NCBI RefSeq assembly: GCF_001984155.1
Contig: NZ_MTQO01000052.1
Span: 620,001-684,000 of the forward strand
Source: Actinosynnema sp. ALI-1.44
Lineage (GTDB): Bacteria; Actinomycetota; Actinomycetes; Mycobacteriales; Pseudonocardiaceae
DNA length: 64,000 nucleotides
Direction of reading: 5' to 3'
The number at the start of each line of letters is the position of its first letter. The stretch's first letter is position 1. The notes beneath the pieces were generated by a model. That model was given only the letters and a program-made list of their open reading frames with translations. It ran no database searches and was not told the DNA's origin. This document shows positions 1 through 8,399 of this stretch, piece after piece. A program made the translations under genes and the position numbers.

Positions 1-1
1 C

Positions 2-685
2 GTCACCGACCGCGACTCGTTCACGGCGTTCGCCGATGCCGCCGTCGCCGAGCACGGCCGGATCGACGTGCTGGTGAACAACGCCGGTGTGATGCCGCTC
101 GGGGACTTCGTCACCGAGCCGGACGCCACCAGCGCCACCACGATGGACGTCAACGTGTGGGGCCTGATCAACGGCATGCGCACGGTGCTGCCGCACATGA
201 TCGAACGAGCACGAGGCCACGTGGTCAACGTCGCTTCCATGGCGGGCAAGGTCCCCATACCCGGCATGGCCGTGTACAACGCGAGCAAGTTCGCCGCCCT
301 CGGCCTGTCACTGGCCGTCCGCGAGGAGTACGCGGACAGCGGGGTGAGCGTCAGCGCGGTGCTCCCGTCGGCCGTACGAACCCGGTTGTCCTCGGGAGTC
401 CCGCTCGGGCACGGCATGCCCACGGTCGACCCGGAGGACATCGCCCGCGCCATCGTGGGCAGCGTCTCCCGTCGACGTGCCGAGATCCCGGTACCCGGTT
501 ACCTCGCCGGGTGGGGACTGTTGAACACGGTCATTCCCGAACCGGTGATGCGACTGGGACGCCGGGCCATCGGTGACCGCCGCGCGCTCACGTCCGTCGA
601 CCCGATCACCAGGGGCGCGTACGAACGCGCCATCGACAGCCAGACCCAGTCCCGCAAGCCTCGCAAGCAAGGAGCGGCATCATGA
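2..685 (+). CDS. SDR family NAD(P)-dependent oxidoreductase, 5' truncated by window edge
   Basis: The C-terminal 227 residues of a short-chain dehydrogenase/reductase are present; the frame is open from base 2, so the start lies outside the window. The visible part carries the NNAG structural motif, the catalytic serine region NVASMAG and the catalytic Tyr-Lys pair in YNASK. The N-terminal GxxxGxG cofactor loop is missing only because of the window edge. Family members oxidise alcohols or reduce ketones with NAD(P)H. The stop overlaps the start of the flavin monooxygenase by 4 bases, so the two are translationally coupled. A ketone-forming SDR followed by a Baeyer-Villiger-type enzyme is a sensible catabolic pair, but the substrate is unknown. 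Confidence 0.93.
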   Translation, partial: VTDRDSFTAFADAAVAEHGRIDVLVNNAGVMPLGDFVTEPDATSATTMDVNVWGLINGMRTVLPHMIERARGHVVNVASMAGKVPIPGMAVYNASKFAALGLSLAVREEYADSGVSVSAVLPSAVRTRLSSGVPLGHGMPTVDPEDIARAIVGSVSRRRAEIPVPGYLAGWGLLNTVIPEPVMRLGRRAIGDRRALTSVDPITRGAYERAIDSQTQSRKPRKQGAAS

Positions 686-2214
686 CCGCACAGCACGAAG
701 CGGTGATCATCGGCGCGGGTTTCGGCGGGATGGGTGCCGCCATCCAGCTCGACCGGCTCGGCATCCGCGACTACGTGATCCTCGACCGCGAGACCGACCT
801 CGGCGGCACGTGGCACGTCAACCGGTATCCCGGGCTGGCGGTGGACATCGCGTCGGTGACGTACTCGTACTCCTTCGAGCCGAACCCGAACTGGTCACGC
901 CTGTTCGCGCCGGGCGCCGAGCTGAAGCGTTACGCCGAGCACGTCGCCGACAAGTACGACCTGCGACGCCGCATGCGGTTCGGCACGACGGTCACGAGCG
1001 CGCGGTGGGACGAGGCGGCACAGCGCTGGCAGATCACTGTGGACGGTGCGGAGCCGTTGTCGGCCCGGTATCTCTTCACCGCCACCGGTTTCCTCTCGCA
1101 GCCCAAGACCCCGGACATCCCCGGGATCGAGACGTTCGCCGGGAAGGTCATCCACAGCGCCGACTGGGACGACAGCTACTCGCTGGCGGGCAAGCGCGCG
1201 GCGATCATCGGCACGGGCGCCACCGCCGTGCAGCTCATCCCCGAGCTCGCGGCGAAGGTCAAGGAGCTCACGGTCTACCAGCGCACGCCGATCTGGGTCG
1301 TACCGAAGGTCGACACCCCGATCCCCCGGCCGGTCCGCCGCCTGTTCGCGCGGTTCCCCGGCGTGCAACGAGCGGCCCGCCTGGTCAACTCGGCCGCGTT
1401 GGAGACGCTGTCGACGGTCGGCGTCCTGCACTACCGGCAGGCCCGCCTCGCCGCCAAGGGTGCCGAACTGCTGGCCCGTGCGCACCTGCTCGCCCAGGTG
1501 CGCGACCCGGCGACCCGGCGCAAACTCACCCCGCGGTACTCCTTCGGCTGCAAGCGCCCGACGTTCTCCAACAGCTACTTCCGCACGTTCAACCAGCCGC
1601 ACGTGAAGCTGGAGACGTCGTCGATCGACCTGATCAGGCCGCACGGCATCACCACGGCCGACGGGCAGACGACCGAGATCGACCTGCTGGTGCTGGCGAC
1701 CGGGTTCGACCTGTGGGAGACCAACTTCCCGGCGATCGAGGTGATCGGCCGGGACGGACTGGACCTGGGGAAGTGGTGGCGCGACACCAGGTTCCAGGCG
1801 TACGAGGGGGTCACGGTGCCGCGGTTCCCGAACCTGATCAGCCTCAACAGCCCGTACTCGTACACCGGGCTGTCGTTCTTCTGGACGATCGAGGGGCAGA
1901 TGAAGCACATCGCCAGGCTGTTCGGCGAGATGCGACGGCGCGGGGCGACCACGTTCGAGGTGACCGAGCGGGCCAACGACGACTTCCTGGCGAGGATGAC
2001 CCGCAGGCTCGGGGATTCGGTGTTCTACCGGGGAAACTGCGCCACCGCCCGCAGCTACTACTTCAACCCGCACGGCGAAGCCGCGCTGCTGCGGCCCGTG
2101 CCCGTCGTCACCGGGAACCGCGACGCGCAACGGTTCCCGCTCGACGACTACACGTACACCGGTTCCGTCGCAACGACAACAGCCGAAGCGCGCAGTCGCG
2201 TGGGTACTCAGTAG
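682..2214 (+). CDS. Flavin-containing (Baeyer-Villiger type) monooxygenase
   Basis: 510 residues, the usual size for a class B flavoprotein monooxygenase. An FAD-binding GAGFGG lies at residues 11-16 and a second NADPH-type GTGATA at about 177-182. Between them, residues 152-162 match the Baeyer-Villiger fingerprint FxGxxxHxxxW followed by D (F152, G154, H158, W162). The GGTW segment at 41-44 is also typical. Such enzymes insert oxygen into ketones or oxygenate heteroatoms using FAD and NADPH in the cytoplasm. It is coupled to the upstream SDR and converges tail to tail with the LysR gene, overlapping it by 7 bases. Substrate cannot be told from sequence; the chemistry is well supported. Confidence 0.92.
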   Translation: MTAQHEAVIIGAGFGGMGAAIQLDRLGIRDYVILDRETDLGGTWHVNRYPGLAVDIASVTYSYSFEPNPNWSRLFAPGAELKRYAEHVADKYDLRRRMRFGTTVTSARWDEAAQRWQITVDGAEPLSARYLFTATGFLSQPKTPDIPGIETFAGKVIHSADWDDSYSLAGKRAAIIGTGATAVQLIPELAAKVKELTVYQRTPIWVVPKVDTPIPRPVRRLFARFPGVQRAARLVNSAALETLSTVGVLHYRQARLAAKGAELLARAHLLAQVRDPATRRKLTPRYSFGCKRPTFSNSYFRTFNQPHVKLETSSIDLIRPHGITTADGQTTEIDLLVLATGFDLWETNFPAIEVIGRDGLDLGKWWRDTRFQAYEGVTVPRFPNLISLNSPYSYTGLSFFWTIEGQMKHIARLFGEMRRRGATTFEVTERANDDFLARMTRRLGDSVFYRGNCATARSYYFNPHGEAALLRPVPVVTGNRDAQRFPLDDYTYTGSVATTTAEARSRVGTQ

Positions 2215-3119
2215 GCAATGACATCCTTCGTCGCGGCGGCGAGGCATTCCTCGACACGCGTGACAATGCTCGGCGTCCGCGCCGTGGCGAGTCTGCACGT
2301 GTACAGGAAACGAACCAAGGGCTTTTCGGCGATCGGCACGGCCACGACACCGTCGACGGTGTCGGCCAAGGCCAGCGTGGGCAGGGGCGCGATGCCCAGG
2401 CCGTGCGCGACCAGGCTCAGCACCGTCCGGAAGTCGTCGCCGTCGAAGGCAAGGCGTTGCTTGAAACCCGGTGAGCGGGCCAATTCGGCGAGCAGGCCCA
2501 GGTGTGCGTCGGTCACCGGGGTGCCGATCCACGACTCGTCGGCGAGGTCGGCCAGGCGCACCGATTTCCTGTCCGCCAACGGATGCGTCGCGGGCAGGGC
2601 GACCACCACCGGGTCGCGGCACAGTCGTGTCCGGTGCAGGCCGGCCGGTTCCGGTTGGGGGAAGCGGTCGTAGTCGAACGTCACGGCGAGGTCGACGTCA
2701 CCGCGTAGCAGGCCGTCGTAGCTGTCCGCGGTCTCCAACTGCGTCAGGCTGACATCGACGCCGGGGTGGGTTGCCCGCAGCATCCCCAGTGCCGCGGGCA
2801 CGATGCTGTTGGCCGCCGACACGAAGGCGCTCAGTCGCACCGAGCCCGCGCGGCCGTCGTCGAGCGCGGTCAGTTCCGCGGCGGCACGGGACATCGCCGC
2901 GCGGACCTCGCCCGCCACCCGCAACAGGACCTTTCCCGCTGCCGTGGGGCGGACCGGCCGCCGGTCGAGTACGCGCAGTCCCACGCGCCGTTCGAGGTCC
3001 GCGATCTGCTGGGACACCGCGGACTGGGTGTAGCCGAGTTCGTCCGCTGCCGCCGCGAACGACCCGAGGCGGACGACCGCGTCGAGCGTCGCCAGCAGGC
3101 GTGGATCCATCACGAACAT
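2208..3119 (-). CDS. LysR family transcriptional regulator
   Basis: 303 residues from the chosen ATG. The N-terminus is a classic LysR winged helix: a helix-turn-helix around FAAAADELGYTQSAVSQQI, then LERRVG and a linker helix, followed by a periplasmic-binding-like effector domain. The open frame runs 47 codons further upstream, but that stretch is arginine-rich, unlike the family and overlaps the divergent gene, so the start at 3119 (or the second ATG at 3110) is preferred. It is transcribed away from the PLP enzyme at 3182 with 62 bases between them, the usual layout for a LysR regulator and its target. An alternative target is the monooxygenase/SDR pair behind it. Confidence 0.93.
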   Translation of the reverse strand: MFVMDPRLLATLDAVVRLGSFAAAADELGYTQSAVSQQIADLERRVGLRVLDRRPVRPTAAGKVLLRVAGEVRAAMSRAAAELTALDDGRAGSVRLSAFVSAANSIVPAALGMLRATHPGVDVSLTQLETADSYDGLLRGDVDLAVTFDYDRFPQPEPAGLHRTRLCRDPVVVALPATHPLADRKSVRLADLADESWIGTPVTDAHLGLLAELARSPGFKQRLAFDGDDFRTVLSLVAHGLGIAPLPTLALADTVDGVVAVPIAEKPLVRFLYTCRLATARTPSIVTRVEECLAAATKDVIAY

Positions 3120-3170
3120 CAGCGTAGCTAATGTCCGGGTAAGTTTTCTTCTCTTGCGCTTATCAGCGTA
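3118..3170. promoter_or_regulatory. Divergent LysR/PLP-enzyme promoter region with a 9-bp direct repeat
   Basis: The short divergent intergenic region carries ATCAGCGTA twice, at 3118-3126 and 3162-3170, 44 bases apart. The first copy touches the regulator's start codon and the second sits just before the divergent gene. This would fit autoregulation plus control of the target, but LysR sites are normally T-N11-A dyads, so the role is inferred. Confidence 0.35.
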
Positions 3171-3181
3171 CCGGCTGGACC

Positions 3182-4276
3182 ATGGCATCCATGGACAGCG
3201 CTGAGTTGGACCGACTGATCGCGAAACTCCCCCGCAAGCGCATCGGCTTCTACCCGACACCGTTCCACCGCCTCGACAACCTGTCCGCGACCTACGGCGT
3301 CGACTTCTTCCTCAAGCGCGAGGACATGGCCGGACCCGGCGCCGCCAGCGGCAGCAAGACCCGGCTGGCCGAGTTCATCCTCGGGCAGGCACTGGCCGAC
3401 GGCGTCACGCACGTCATCACCCAGGGCGTGTACCTCACCAACTCCGGGATGCAGTTCGCCGTGGCCTGCCGGGTCGCCGGGCTGACCCCGATCCTGTTCC
3501 TCACCCGCGACGAGAGCCGCCACGGCGAGCTCACCGAATACCGGGGAAACCTGCTGCTGAACAAGATCATGGACGTCGAGGTGCACGCCATACCCACCAA
3601 GGGCGGCGCCTACTGGGACGAGCCCGACGAGCAGAAACGCGTCCTCGACGCGATGAACGCCCGCAAGGCCGAACTGGAGGCGTTGGGGCACAAGGTGATC
3701 GTGGTCCCGACGGGCGGTGCGCACCCGGCCGGGTTCGTGGCGCACGCCTTGACCTTCAAGGAGATGATCGAGCAGGCCGCGCAGTCCGGGGTCGACCTCG
3801 ACTACGTCTACCACACCGCGGGCACCGGGACCGCGTTGCCGGGGCTCGTCGCGGCGAAGCTGATGACCGGCAGTCGCGTGCGGTTCAGGTCGATCGCGAT
3901 CTGCGCGTACCGCGCGGGCGACTGGATCAACGAGGGCGTCATCGTCGACCGGGTCAAGGACATCCTGCACACCCTGGGCGCGCCGCTGCCCGCCGACGAC
4001 GTCATCCGCGCGGAGATCGACGTCGACCAGCGGTTCATCGGCGAGGACTACGCGGTTCCGTCGCCGGAAGGCGTCGCCGCCATCAAGGAACTGGCCGTGT
4101 CCGACGGCGTGTTCATGGGACCGGTCTACACCGGCAAGGGATTCGCCGGGCTGCTGGAGCACGTGCGGACCGGCAAGGTCGAACCGGGCAGCAAGGTGGC
4201 GTTCCTGCACACCGGCGACCTGGGCAACCTCTTCGAGATCCCCCAGGTCGTCGGCCCGGTCGCGTCAGCCGGCTAG
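3182..4276 (+). CDS. PLP-dependent D-cysteine desulfhydrase / ACC deaminase family enzyme
   Basis: 364 residues of the fold-type II PLP family that contains D-cysteine desulfhydrase, ACC deaminase and L-cysteate sulfo-lyase. The Schiff-base lysine is K59 in SGSKTR, the counterpart of the family's GNKTR motif. A phosphate-binding loop candidate is THVITQGVYLTNSG, and a glycine-rich TAGTGTALPG appears late in the chain. The reaction is probably an alpha,beta-elimination or deamination of a small D-amino acid or sulfonated amino acid; which one is undetermined. It is divergent from a LysR regulator and its 3' end overlaps the convergent PNPOx-like gene by 12 bases. Confidence 0.85.
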   Translation: MASMDSAELDRLIAKLPRKRIGFYPTPFHRLDNLSATYGVDFFLKREDMAGPGAASGSKTRLAEFILGQALADGVTHVITQGVYLTNSGMQFAVACRVAGLTPILFLTRDESRHGELTEYRGNLLLNKIMDVEVHAIPTKGGAYWDEPDEQKRVLDAMNARKAELEALGHKVIVVPTGGAHPAGFVAHALTFKEMIEQAAQSGVDLDYVYHTAGTGTALPGLVAAKLMTGSRVRFRSIAICAYRAGDWINEGVIVDRVKDILHTLGAPLPADDVIRAEIDVDQRFIGEDYAVPSPEGVAAIKELAVSDGVFMGPVYTGKGFAGLLEHVRTGKVEPGSKVAFLHTGDLGNLFEIPQVVGPVASAG

Positions 4277-5107
4277 TGCAGCGAACGCGGCCCAGTCCAC
4301 CTTCGGGCGGGCCAGGCCGCGCCTGCGCAGGTAGTCGCGTGTGTTGCGGCGCCCTTGCCGCAACACAGCCCAGTTCGACCCGATGGGGTTCACGACCCGC
4401 GACGGGACGAACGAGTCGCCGGTCAACCGCCCGCGCACCAACGCCAGGCGCAGGTTGTCGATCAGTTCGTCGTGGCTGTGCACCAACAGACTCGCCGGGC
4501 CCGGCTCGACCGGCACATCCGGGGTGACCCGGTAGCCGGTCCCCGTCGGCTCGGGCCGGACCCTGACCAGCACCGGTTCGCCGGTCGCGGTCCTGCCGCC
4601 GAGCACCGCGGTCTCGAAACTGTCCACAATAGACTGTGCCGGTTCCGTCCTCGGCCGGCTGACGAGCGGCGGCCGGGTGGTGACGGTCTCCGGCGTGATC
4701 GTGATGACCAGGCGCATGTAGTACCAGTCGCCCAGCGGCCGCATCAACGGGCTGAGGTGCGCGCGGCCGGACGGCTGGCGCTCGAACAACATCGACCAGT
4801 ATTCGGCCAGGTCACCGGGCGCGGTGGAGATCTCCTCGGGACAGCTCGCCGTCGCGGTCACGAAGATCTGCTCGGGCGCGTCGAGCCCGCTCCCCGTCGG
4901 GTCGGAGAACAGCATGGCGACCCGGCTGTCACGGCGGATGTTGTACGCCTTGTACGGGAAACCGAGTGACGTCGTCAGGACGAATTTTCCGTCGTCGCGC
5001 AGCCACGGACTCGTCGGCCAGGTGATCGGGGTGCCGTCCTTGGCCAGTGTCGCGAGCTCACAGGTCCGGTACGCGGTCATGACTTTGGCGAGGTCTTCGT
5101 CAAGCAC
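4265..5107 (-). CDS. Pyridoxamine 5'-phosphate oxidase family protein
   Basis: 280 residues. The N-terminal ~150 residues match the split-barrel flavin-binding fold: CELATLAKDGTPITWP, then KFVLTTSLGF and SRVAMLFSDPTG are the standard strand pattern. In actinomycetes many such proteins bind F420 or haem rather than FMN, so true PNPOx activity should not be assumed. The C-terminal ~110 residues resemble nothing I can name. It converges on the PLP enzyme. The 151-base gap upstream separates it from the divergent GlxA-type regulator. Confidence 0.8.
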   Translation of the reverse strand: MLDEDLAKVMTAYRTCELATLAKDGTPITWPTSPWLRDDGKFVLTTSLGFPYKAYNIRRDSRVAMLFSDPTGSGLDAPEQIFVTATASCPEEISTAPGDLAEYWSMLFERQPSGRAHLSPLMRPLGDWYYMRLVITITPETVTTRPPLVSRPRTEPAQSIVDSFETAVLGGRTATGEPVLVRVRPEPTGTGYRVTPDVPVEPGPASLLVHSHDELIDNLRLALVRGRLTGDSFVPSRVVNPIGSNWAVLRQGRRNTRDYLRRRGLARPKVDWAAFAALAG

Positions 5108-5258
5108 CGCGCGAACTTAGCGTCTCCCCGATCACCCGTGAAGGCTTTTGTCGGAAACTCGCTACAGTTCCGCCACCGAAGACGACTTCCTCGCGCCTCT
5201 CGACACCGGGTGCGCGGAACCCGCGTCGATGCCATCGCGAGTTCCCTAACCTGAACGC

Positions 5259-6233
5259 ATGAGTCGAGACACGTCCACGGTCGCGGTGGTGATGTTCGAC
5301 GGTGCGCCGCTGTTCGAGACGTCGGTGCCGATCAGCGTGTACGGCGTGAACCGGTGCACGCCGGACGCGCCCCGGTTCACGCTGCTCGCGGTGGCCGCAG
5401 AACCGGGGCCGGTGAACACCACCGGCGGCATCCAGCTGTACGCGCCGCACTCGCTCGACGCGATCAAGGACGCGGGCATCGTGGTCGTGCCGTCCTGGCG
5501 TGATCCGCGTGAGCGGCCAGCGGAGCCCGTCCTCGACGCGCTGCGGGAGGCCCACGCGGGCGGCGCGTTGATCGTCGGCCTGTGCCTGGGCGCGTTCGTG
5601 CTGGCGGCAGCCGGGTTGCTCGACGGTCGGCGAGCGAGTACCCATTGGGCCTTCGCGCCCGCGCTCGCGGCGGCGTATCCGCAGGTCCAGGTGGACGCGT
5701 CCGTGCTCTACGTCGACGACGGCGACGTCGTCACCAGCGCCGGGACCACTGCGGGGATCGACGCGTGCCTGCACGTCGTGCGGCGGTTGTGGGGCCCGGC
5801 AGCCGCGACGTCGATCGCACGCACGATGGTCACGCCGCCCCAGCGCAGTGGCGGTCAGGCGCAGTACATCGACCAGCCGATCCCCGAGCGTGCCGAGGAC
5901 GACGAGTTGTCCAGGGCGATGGCGTACGCCGTCGAGCACCTCGACGAGGTGATCGAAGTCGAGTCGCTCGCCGGGCACGTGCACCTCAGCCGTCGCACGT
6001 TCGACCGGAAGTTCCGCGCCACCACCGGTGTCTCGCCGCTGCAATGGCTGCTGCACCAACGGATCCTGCGGGCACAGCAGCTGCTGGAGCACACCGACCT
6101 CCCGGTCGACGCGATCGCGCGGCAGGTCGGGCTGTCTTCGGCGGTCTCACTGCGGCCGCCGTTCCGGCGCGTGGTCGGAGTCAGCCCGCAGGAGTACCGG
6201 GCGACGTTCCGGATGGCCGGAATCGATCGCTGA
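5259..6233 (+). CDS. GlxA family transcriptional regulator (DJ-1/PfpI plus AraC HTH), copy 1
   Basis: 324 residues. The N-terminal half is a DJ-1/PfpI-like domain with the nucleophile-elbow region around C109 (GLCLGAFVLAAAG). The C-terminal ~100 residues are an AraC-type double helix-turn-helix (HLSRRTFDRKFRATTG and VDAIARQVGLSSAVSL). The family acts as cytoplasmic DNA-binding regulators whose DJ-1 part is thought to sense metabolites. It is the first of three such genes in this window (also near 14.4 and 57.9 kb). The next gene, 52 bases on, encodes a metallo-beta-lactamase-fold protein and may be co-transcribed. Confidence 0.93.
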   Translation: MSRDTSTVAVVMFDGAPLFETSVPISVYGVNRCTPDAPRFTLLAVAAEPGPVNTTGGIQLYAPHSLDAIKDAGIVVVPSWRDPRERPAEPVLDALREAHAGGALIVGLCLGAFVLAAAGLLDGRRASTHWAFAPALAAAYPQVQVDASVLYVDDGDVVTSAGTTAGIDACLHVVRRLWGPAAATSIARTMVTPPQRSGGQAQYIDQPIPERAEDDELSRAMAYAVEHLDEVIEVESLAGHVHLSRRTFDRKFRATTGVSPLQWLLHQRILRAQQLLEHTDLPVDAIARQVGLSSAVSLRPPFRRVVGVSPQEYRATFRMAGIDR

Positions 6234-6285
6234 ACGTCCTCCCGGCCACTCACGGCCCGCCGCGCCCCTGGCCCAGGATTTCGCC

Positions 6286-7029
6286 ATGGCTGCAACCAGG
6301 ATCCAGGTCATCGGTGGCCCGACCGCGCTCATCGAGTACGGCGGGCTGCGTCTGCTCACCGACCCCACTTTCGACCCGCCCGGCAACTCCGAACACGGCC
6401 TGGTCAAGACCGACCCACCCGCGGTGCCCGTCGGCGAGATCGGCCACATCGACGTCGTCCTGCTGTCGCACGACGAGCACCCGGACAACCTCGACACCTC
6501 CGGCCGCAAGCTGCTCGCCGGTGTCCCGCTCGTGCTGACCACCCCGACCGGCGCGGAACGCCTTGGCGGGACAGCGAAAGCGCTGCCGAACTGGCAGAGC
6601 ACCAGGGTGGGCGACGTGACGATCATCGGTGTCCCCGCGCTGCACGGCCCGAAGGGCGCCGACGCGGTGGTCGGTGAGGTGATCGGGTTCGTGCTGACCG
6701 GTGCCGGGCTGCCGACCGTGTACGTCAGCGGCGACAACGCCTCCCTGGACGTCGTCGAGGAGGTCGCGTTCCACACTGGACCGATCGACATCGCGGTTTT
6801 GTTCGCGGGCGGGGCGCGCGTTCCCGTGATGAACGCCTACTTGACGCTCACCAGCGGTCACGCCGCACGCGCCGCCGAGATCCTTGACGCGAAAGCCGTT
6901 GTCCCCGTTCATGTCGAGGGCTGGGAGCACTTCACGCAGGGACCCGGCACGGTTCGGGACGCCTTCGCCACGCGTGGCCTCAGTGACCGGCTCGTGCTCC
7001 TCGAAGCTGGGGAGTCCGCCGAGTTCTGA
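6286..7029 (+). CDS. MBL-fold metallo-hydrolase, UlaG-like
   Basis: 247 residues from the ATG at 6286; the frame is open far upstream through the regulator gene, but the recognisable fold begins right after this ATG. The N-terminal strands (GGPTALIEYGGLRLLTDPTF) are typical of UlaG-like enzymes. The metal motif is variant: residues 62-68 read HDEHPDN instead of HxHxDH. Later histidines (LHGPKG, PVHVEGWEHF) could complete a metal site. Cytoplasmic, no signal peptide. Substrate unknown. It ends in front of a strong hairpin terminator. Confidence 0.85.
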   Translation: MAATRIQVIGGPTALIEYGGLRLLTDPTFDPPGNSEHGLVKTDPPAVPVGEIGHIDVVLLSHDEHPDNLDTSGRKLLAGVPLVLTTPTGAERLGGTAKALPNWQSTRVGDVTIIGVPALHGPKGADAVVGEVIGFVLTGAGLPTVYVSGDNASLDVVEEVAFHTGPIDIAVLFAGGARVPVMNAYLTLTSGHAARAAEILDAKAVVPVHVEGWEHFTQGPGTVRDAFATRGLSDRLVLLEAGESAEF

Positions 7030-7035
7030 CCACCA

Positions 7036-7087
7036 CCTCGTGAGTGTTTCACGGGTTCTGACCCGGCTGAACACTCACGAGGGTTTT
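7036..7087. terminator. Bidirectional hairpin terminator
   Basis: A perfect 13-bp inverted repeat (left arm 7036-7048, CCTCGTGAGTGTT; right arm 7070-7082) encloses a second small stem (CGGGT/ACCCG), and TTTT follows at 7084-7087. It lies between the convergent metallo-hydrolase and XRE-cupin genes and could end both transcripts. Confidence 0.85.
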
Positions 7088-7095
7088 CTGTGTCG

Positions 7096-7677
7096 TCAGT
7101 GCTGGTCGGCTCGTACGTGGGCGCGCATCCCTTGTGGACCGAACAGGATGAGCAGTTCGACCGGGCCGCCGTCGGCGCTGCCCAGCCAGTGTGGCAGTGA
7201 TGTGTCGAACTCGGCTGCTTCTCCGGTCGGCATCACCAGGTCGCGGTCGCCGACCACCAGCCGCAGGCGGCCGTTGAGCACGTACAGCCATTCGTAGCCG
7301 TCGTGGGTTTTCAGTGCCGGTTCGAGGGGGTGCGGGGTGCTGGGGATGATCATCTTGAAGGCCTGGATCCCGCCGGGCCGCCGGGACAGCGGGATGAACG
7401 TCATCCCGAACTTGTGCATCGGTTTGAGGTGGATTCGGGGGTCTCCCGTACGGGGCGCGCCGACCAGGTCGTCCAGGGGGACGTCGTAGGTCCGCGACAG
7501 CGGCAGCAGCAGCTCCAGCGTCGCCCGGCGTTGTCCGCTCTCCAGCCGGGACAGCGTGCTCTCCGACACGCCGGTCGCTGCCGCGAGGTCGGCGAGTGTG
7601 ATGCCGCGATCGCGGCGCAGCGCCCGCAGCCGGGGCCCCACTGTGTCCAGTACTTCGTCGTCGCTCTTGCTGTCCAC
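7096..7677 (-). CDS. XRE family regulator with C-terminal cupin sensor domain
   Basis: 193 residues from a GTG at 7677. The frame continues 42 codons upstream through an atypical stretch that overlaps the divergent gene, so the GTG just before DSKSDDEV is chosen. Residues ~12-65 form an HTH_3 domain (GITLADLAAATGVSESTLSRL); residues ~110-185 form a cupin barrel (EWLYVLNGRLRLVVGDRDL, GEAAEFDTSLPHWLG). Such proteins sense a small ligand and repress neighbouring genes. It is divergent from the methyltransferase operon, with a clear dyad between them. Confidence 0.92.
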   Translation of the reverse strand: MDSKSDDEVLDTVGPRLRALRRDRGITLADLAAATGVSESTLSRLESGQRRATLELLLPLSRTYDVPLDDLVGAPRTGDPRIHLKPMHKFGMTFIPLSRRPGGIQAFKMIIPSTPHPLEPALKTHDGYEWLYVLNGRLRLVVGDRDLVMPTGEAAEFDTSLPHWLGSADGGPVELLILFGPQGMRAHVRADQH

Positions 7678-7685
7678 GGGGCCAG

Positions 7686-7702
7686 CTTGCCATAACGGCA
7701 AG
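7686..7702. promoter_or_regulatory. Candidate operator of the XRE-cupin regulator
   Basis: A perfect inverted repeat, CTTGCC-N5-GGCAAG, sits in the divergent gap between the XRE-cupin gene (start 7677) and the methyltransferase gene (start 7765). Its size and place fit a dimeric HTH_3 repressor controlling both directions. The match is seen directly; the function is inferred. Confidence 0.55.
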
Positions 7703-7764
7703 TTTCCGTGCCAGATCGATCCGTGCCTGGTCAGACTGGGTGCGTACCGACTGGAGGAGACATG

Positions 7765-8385
7765 ATGAGCACCGACGCGGTGACGTTCTGGGACGGCGTC
7801 CACGCCGCCCGACCCGCAGCCACCGACCCACGACCGAACATGCGCCTCACCGAGACAGTCACCGGCCTGCCGCCCGGCGACGCGCTGGACCTCGGGTGCG
7901 GCAGTGGCGGCGACGCGCTGTGGCTGGTGCGCCAGGGGTGGCGTGTCACGGCAGTCGATGTCTCGGCCGTCGCGGTCGAGCGCCTGACCTCCCTCGCCCG
8001 CTCAAAGGGCCTGGATGATCTCGTCGCAGTGCGGCACGACTTGCACGAAGGAGTCCCGCAGGGCGAATTCGACCTGGTCAGCGCCCACTACCTGCACACG
8101 CCGCTGGACATGGACCGGGCGGCCGTGCTGCGCTCGGCCGCGCGAGCGCTGCGGCCAGGCGGGCGGCTGGTGGTCGTCGACCACGGGTCCACCGCGCCGT
8201 GGTCGTGGGACCAGGACCCCGATGCCCACTTCCCGAGCCCACGGGAGGTCGCCGACGGCCTCGATCTGGACGCTTCGAAGTGGACTGTCGAACGAGCCGA
8301 CGCGCCACACCGGATCGCGACCGGGCCTGGCGGGCGCACCGCCGAGGTGGTCGACCACGTCCTGATCATCCGCCGCACCGCGTAA
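7765..8385 (+). CDS. Class I SAM-dependent methyltransferase
   Basis: 206 residues. Motif I is LDLGCGSGGDALWL, followed by the acidic end of strand 2 (VTAVDVS) and a motif IV region with AHYLHTPLDM, a layout close to TehB/thiopurine-type small-molecule methyltransferases. Two ATGs stand in tandem at 7762 and 7765; the GGAGGA at 7753-7758 is 6 bases from the second, so 7765 is taken. It heads a run with the DinB-like and hydrolase genes and is probably controlled by the divergent XRE-cupin regulator. Substrate unknown. Confidence 0.9.
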   Translation: MSTDAVTFWDGVHAARPAATDPRPNMRLTETVTGLPPGDALDLGCGSGGDALWLVRQGWRVTAVDVSAVAVERLTSLARSKGLDDLVAVRHDLHEGVPQGEFDLVSAHYLHTPLDMDRAAVLRSAARALRPGGRLVVVDHGSTAPWSWDQDPDAHFPSPREVADGLDLDASKWTVERADAPHRIATGPGGRTAEVVDHVLIIRRTA

Positions 8386-8399
8386 CAGTGGAGAAACCC

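Noticed and set aside
573-2474. A 633-codon ORF on the plus strand
   Set aside because: Out-of-frame shadow of the SDR and monooxygenase genes, with Arg/Pro/Gly-rich composition.
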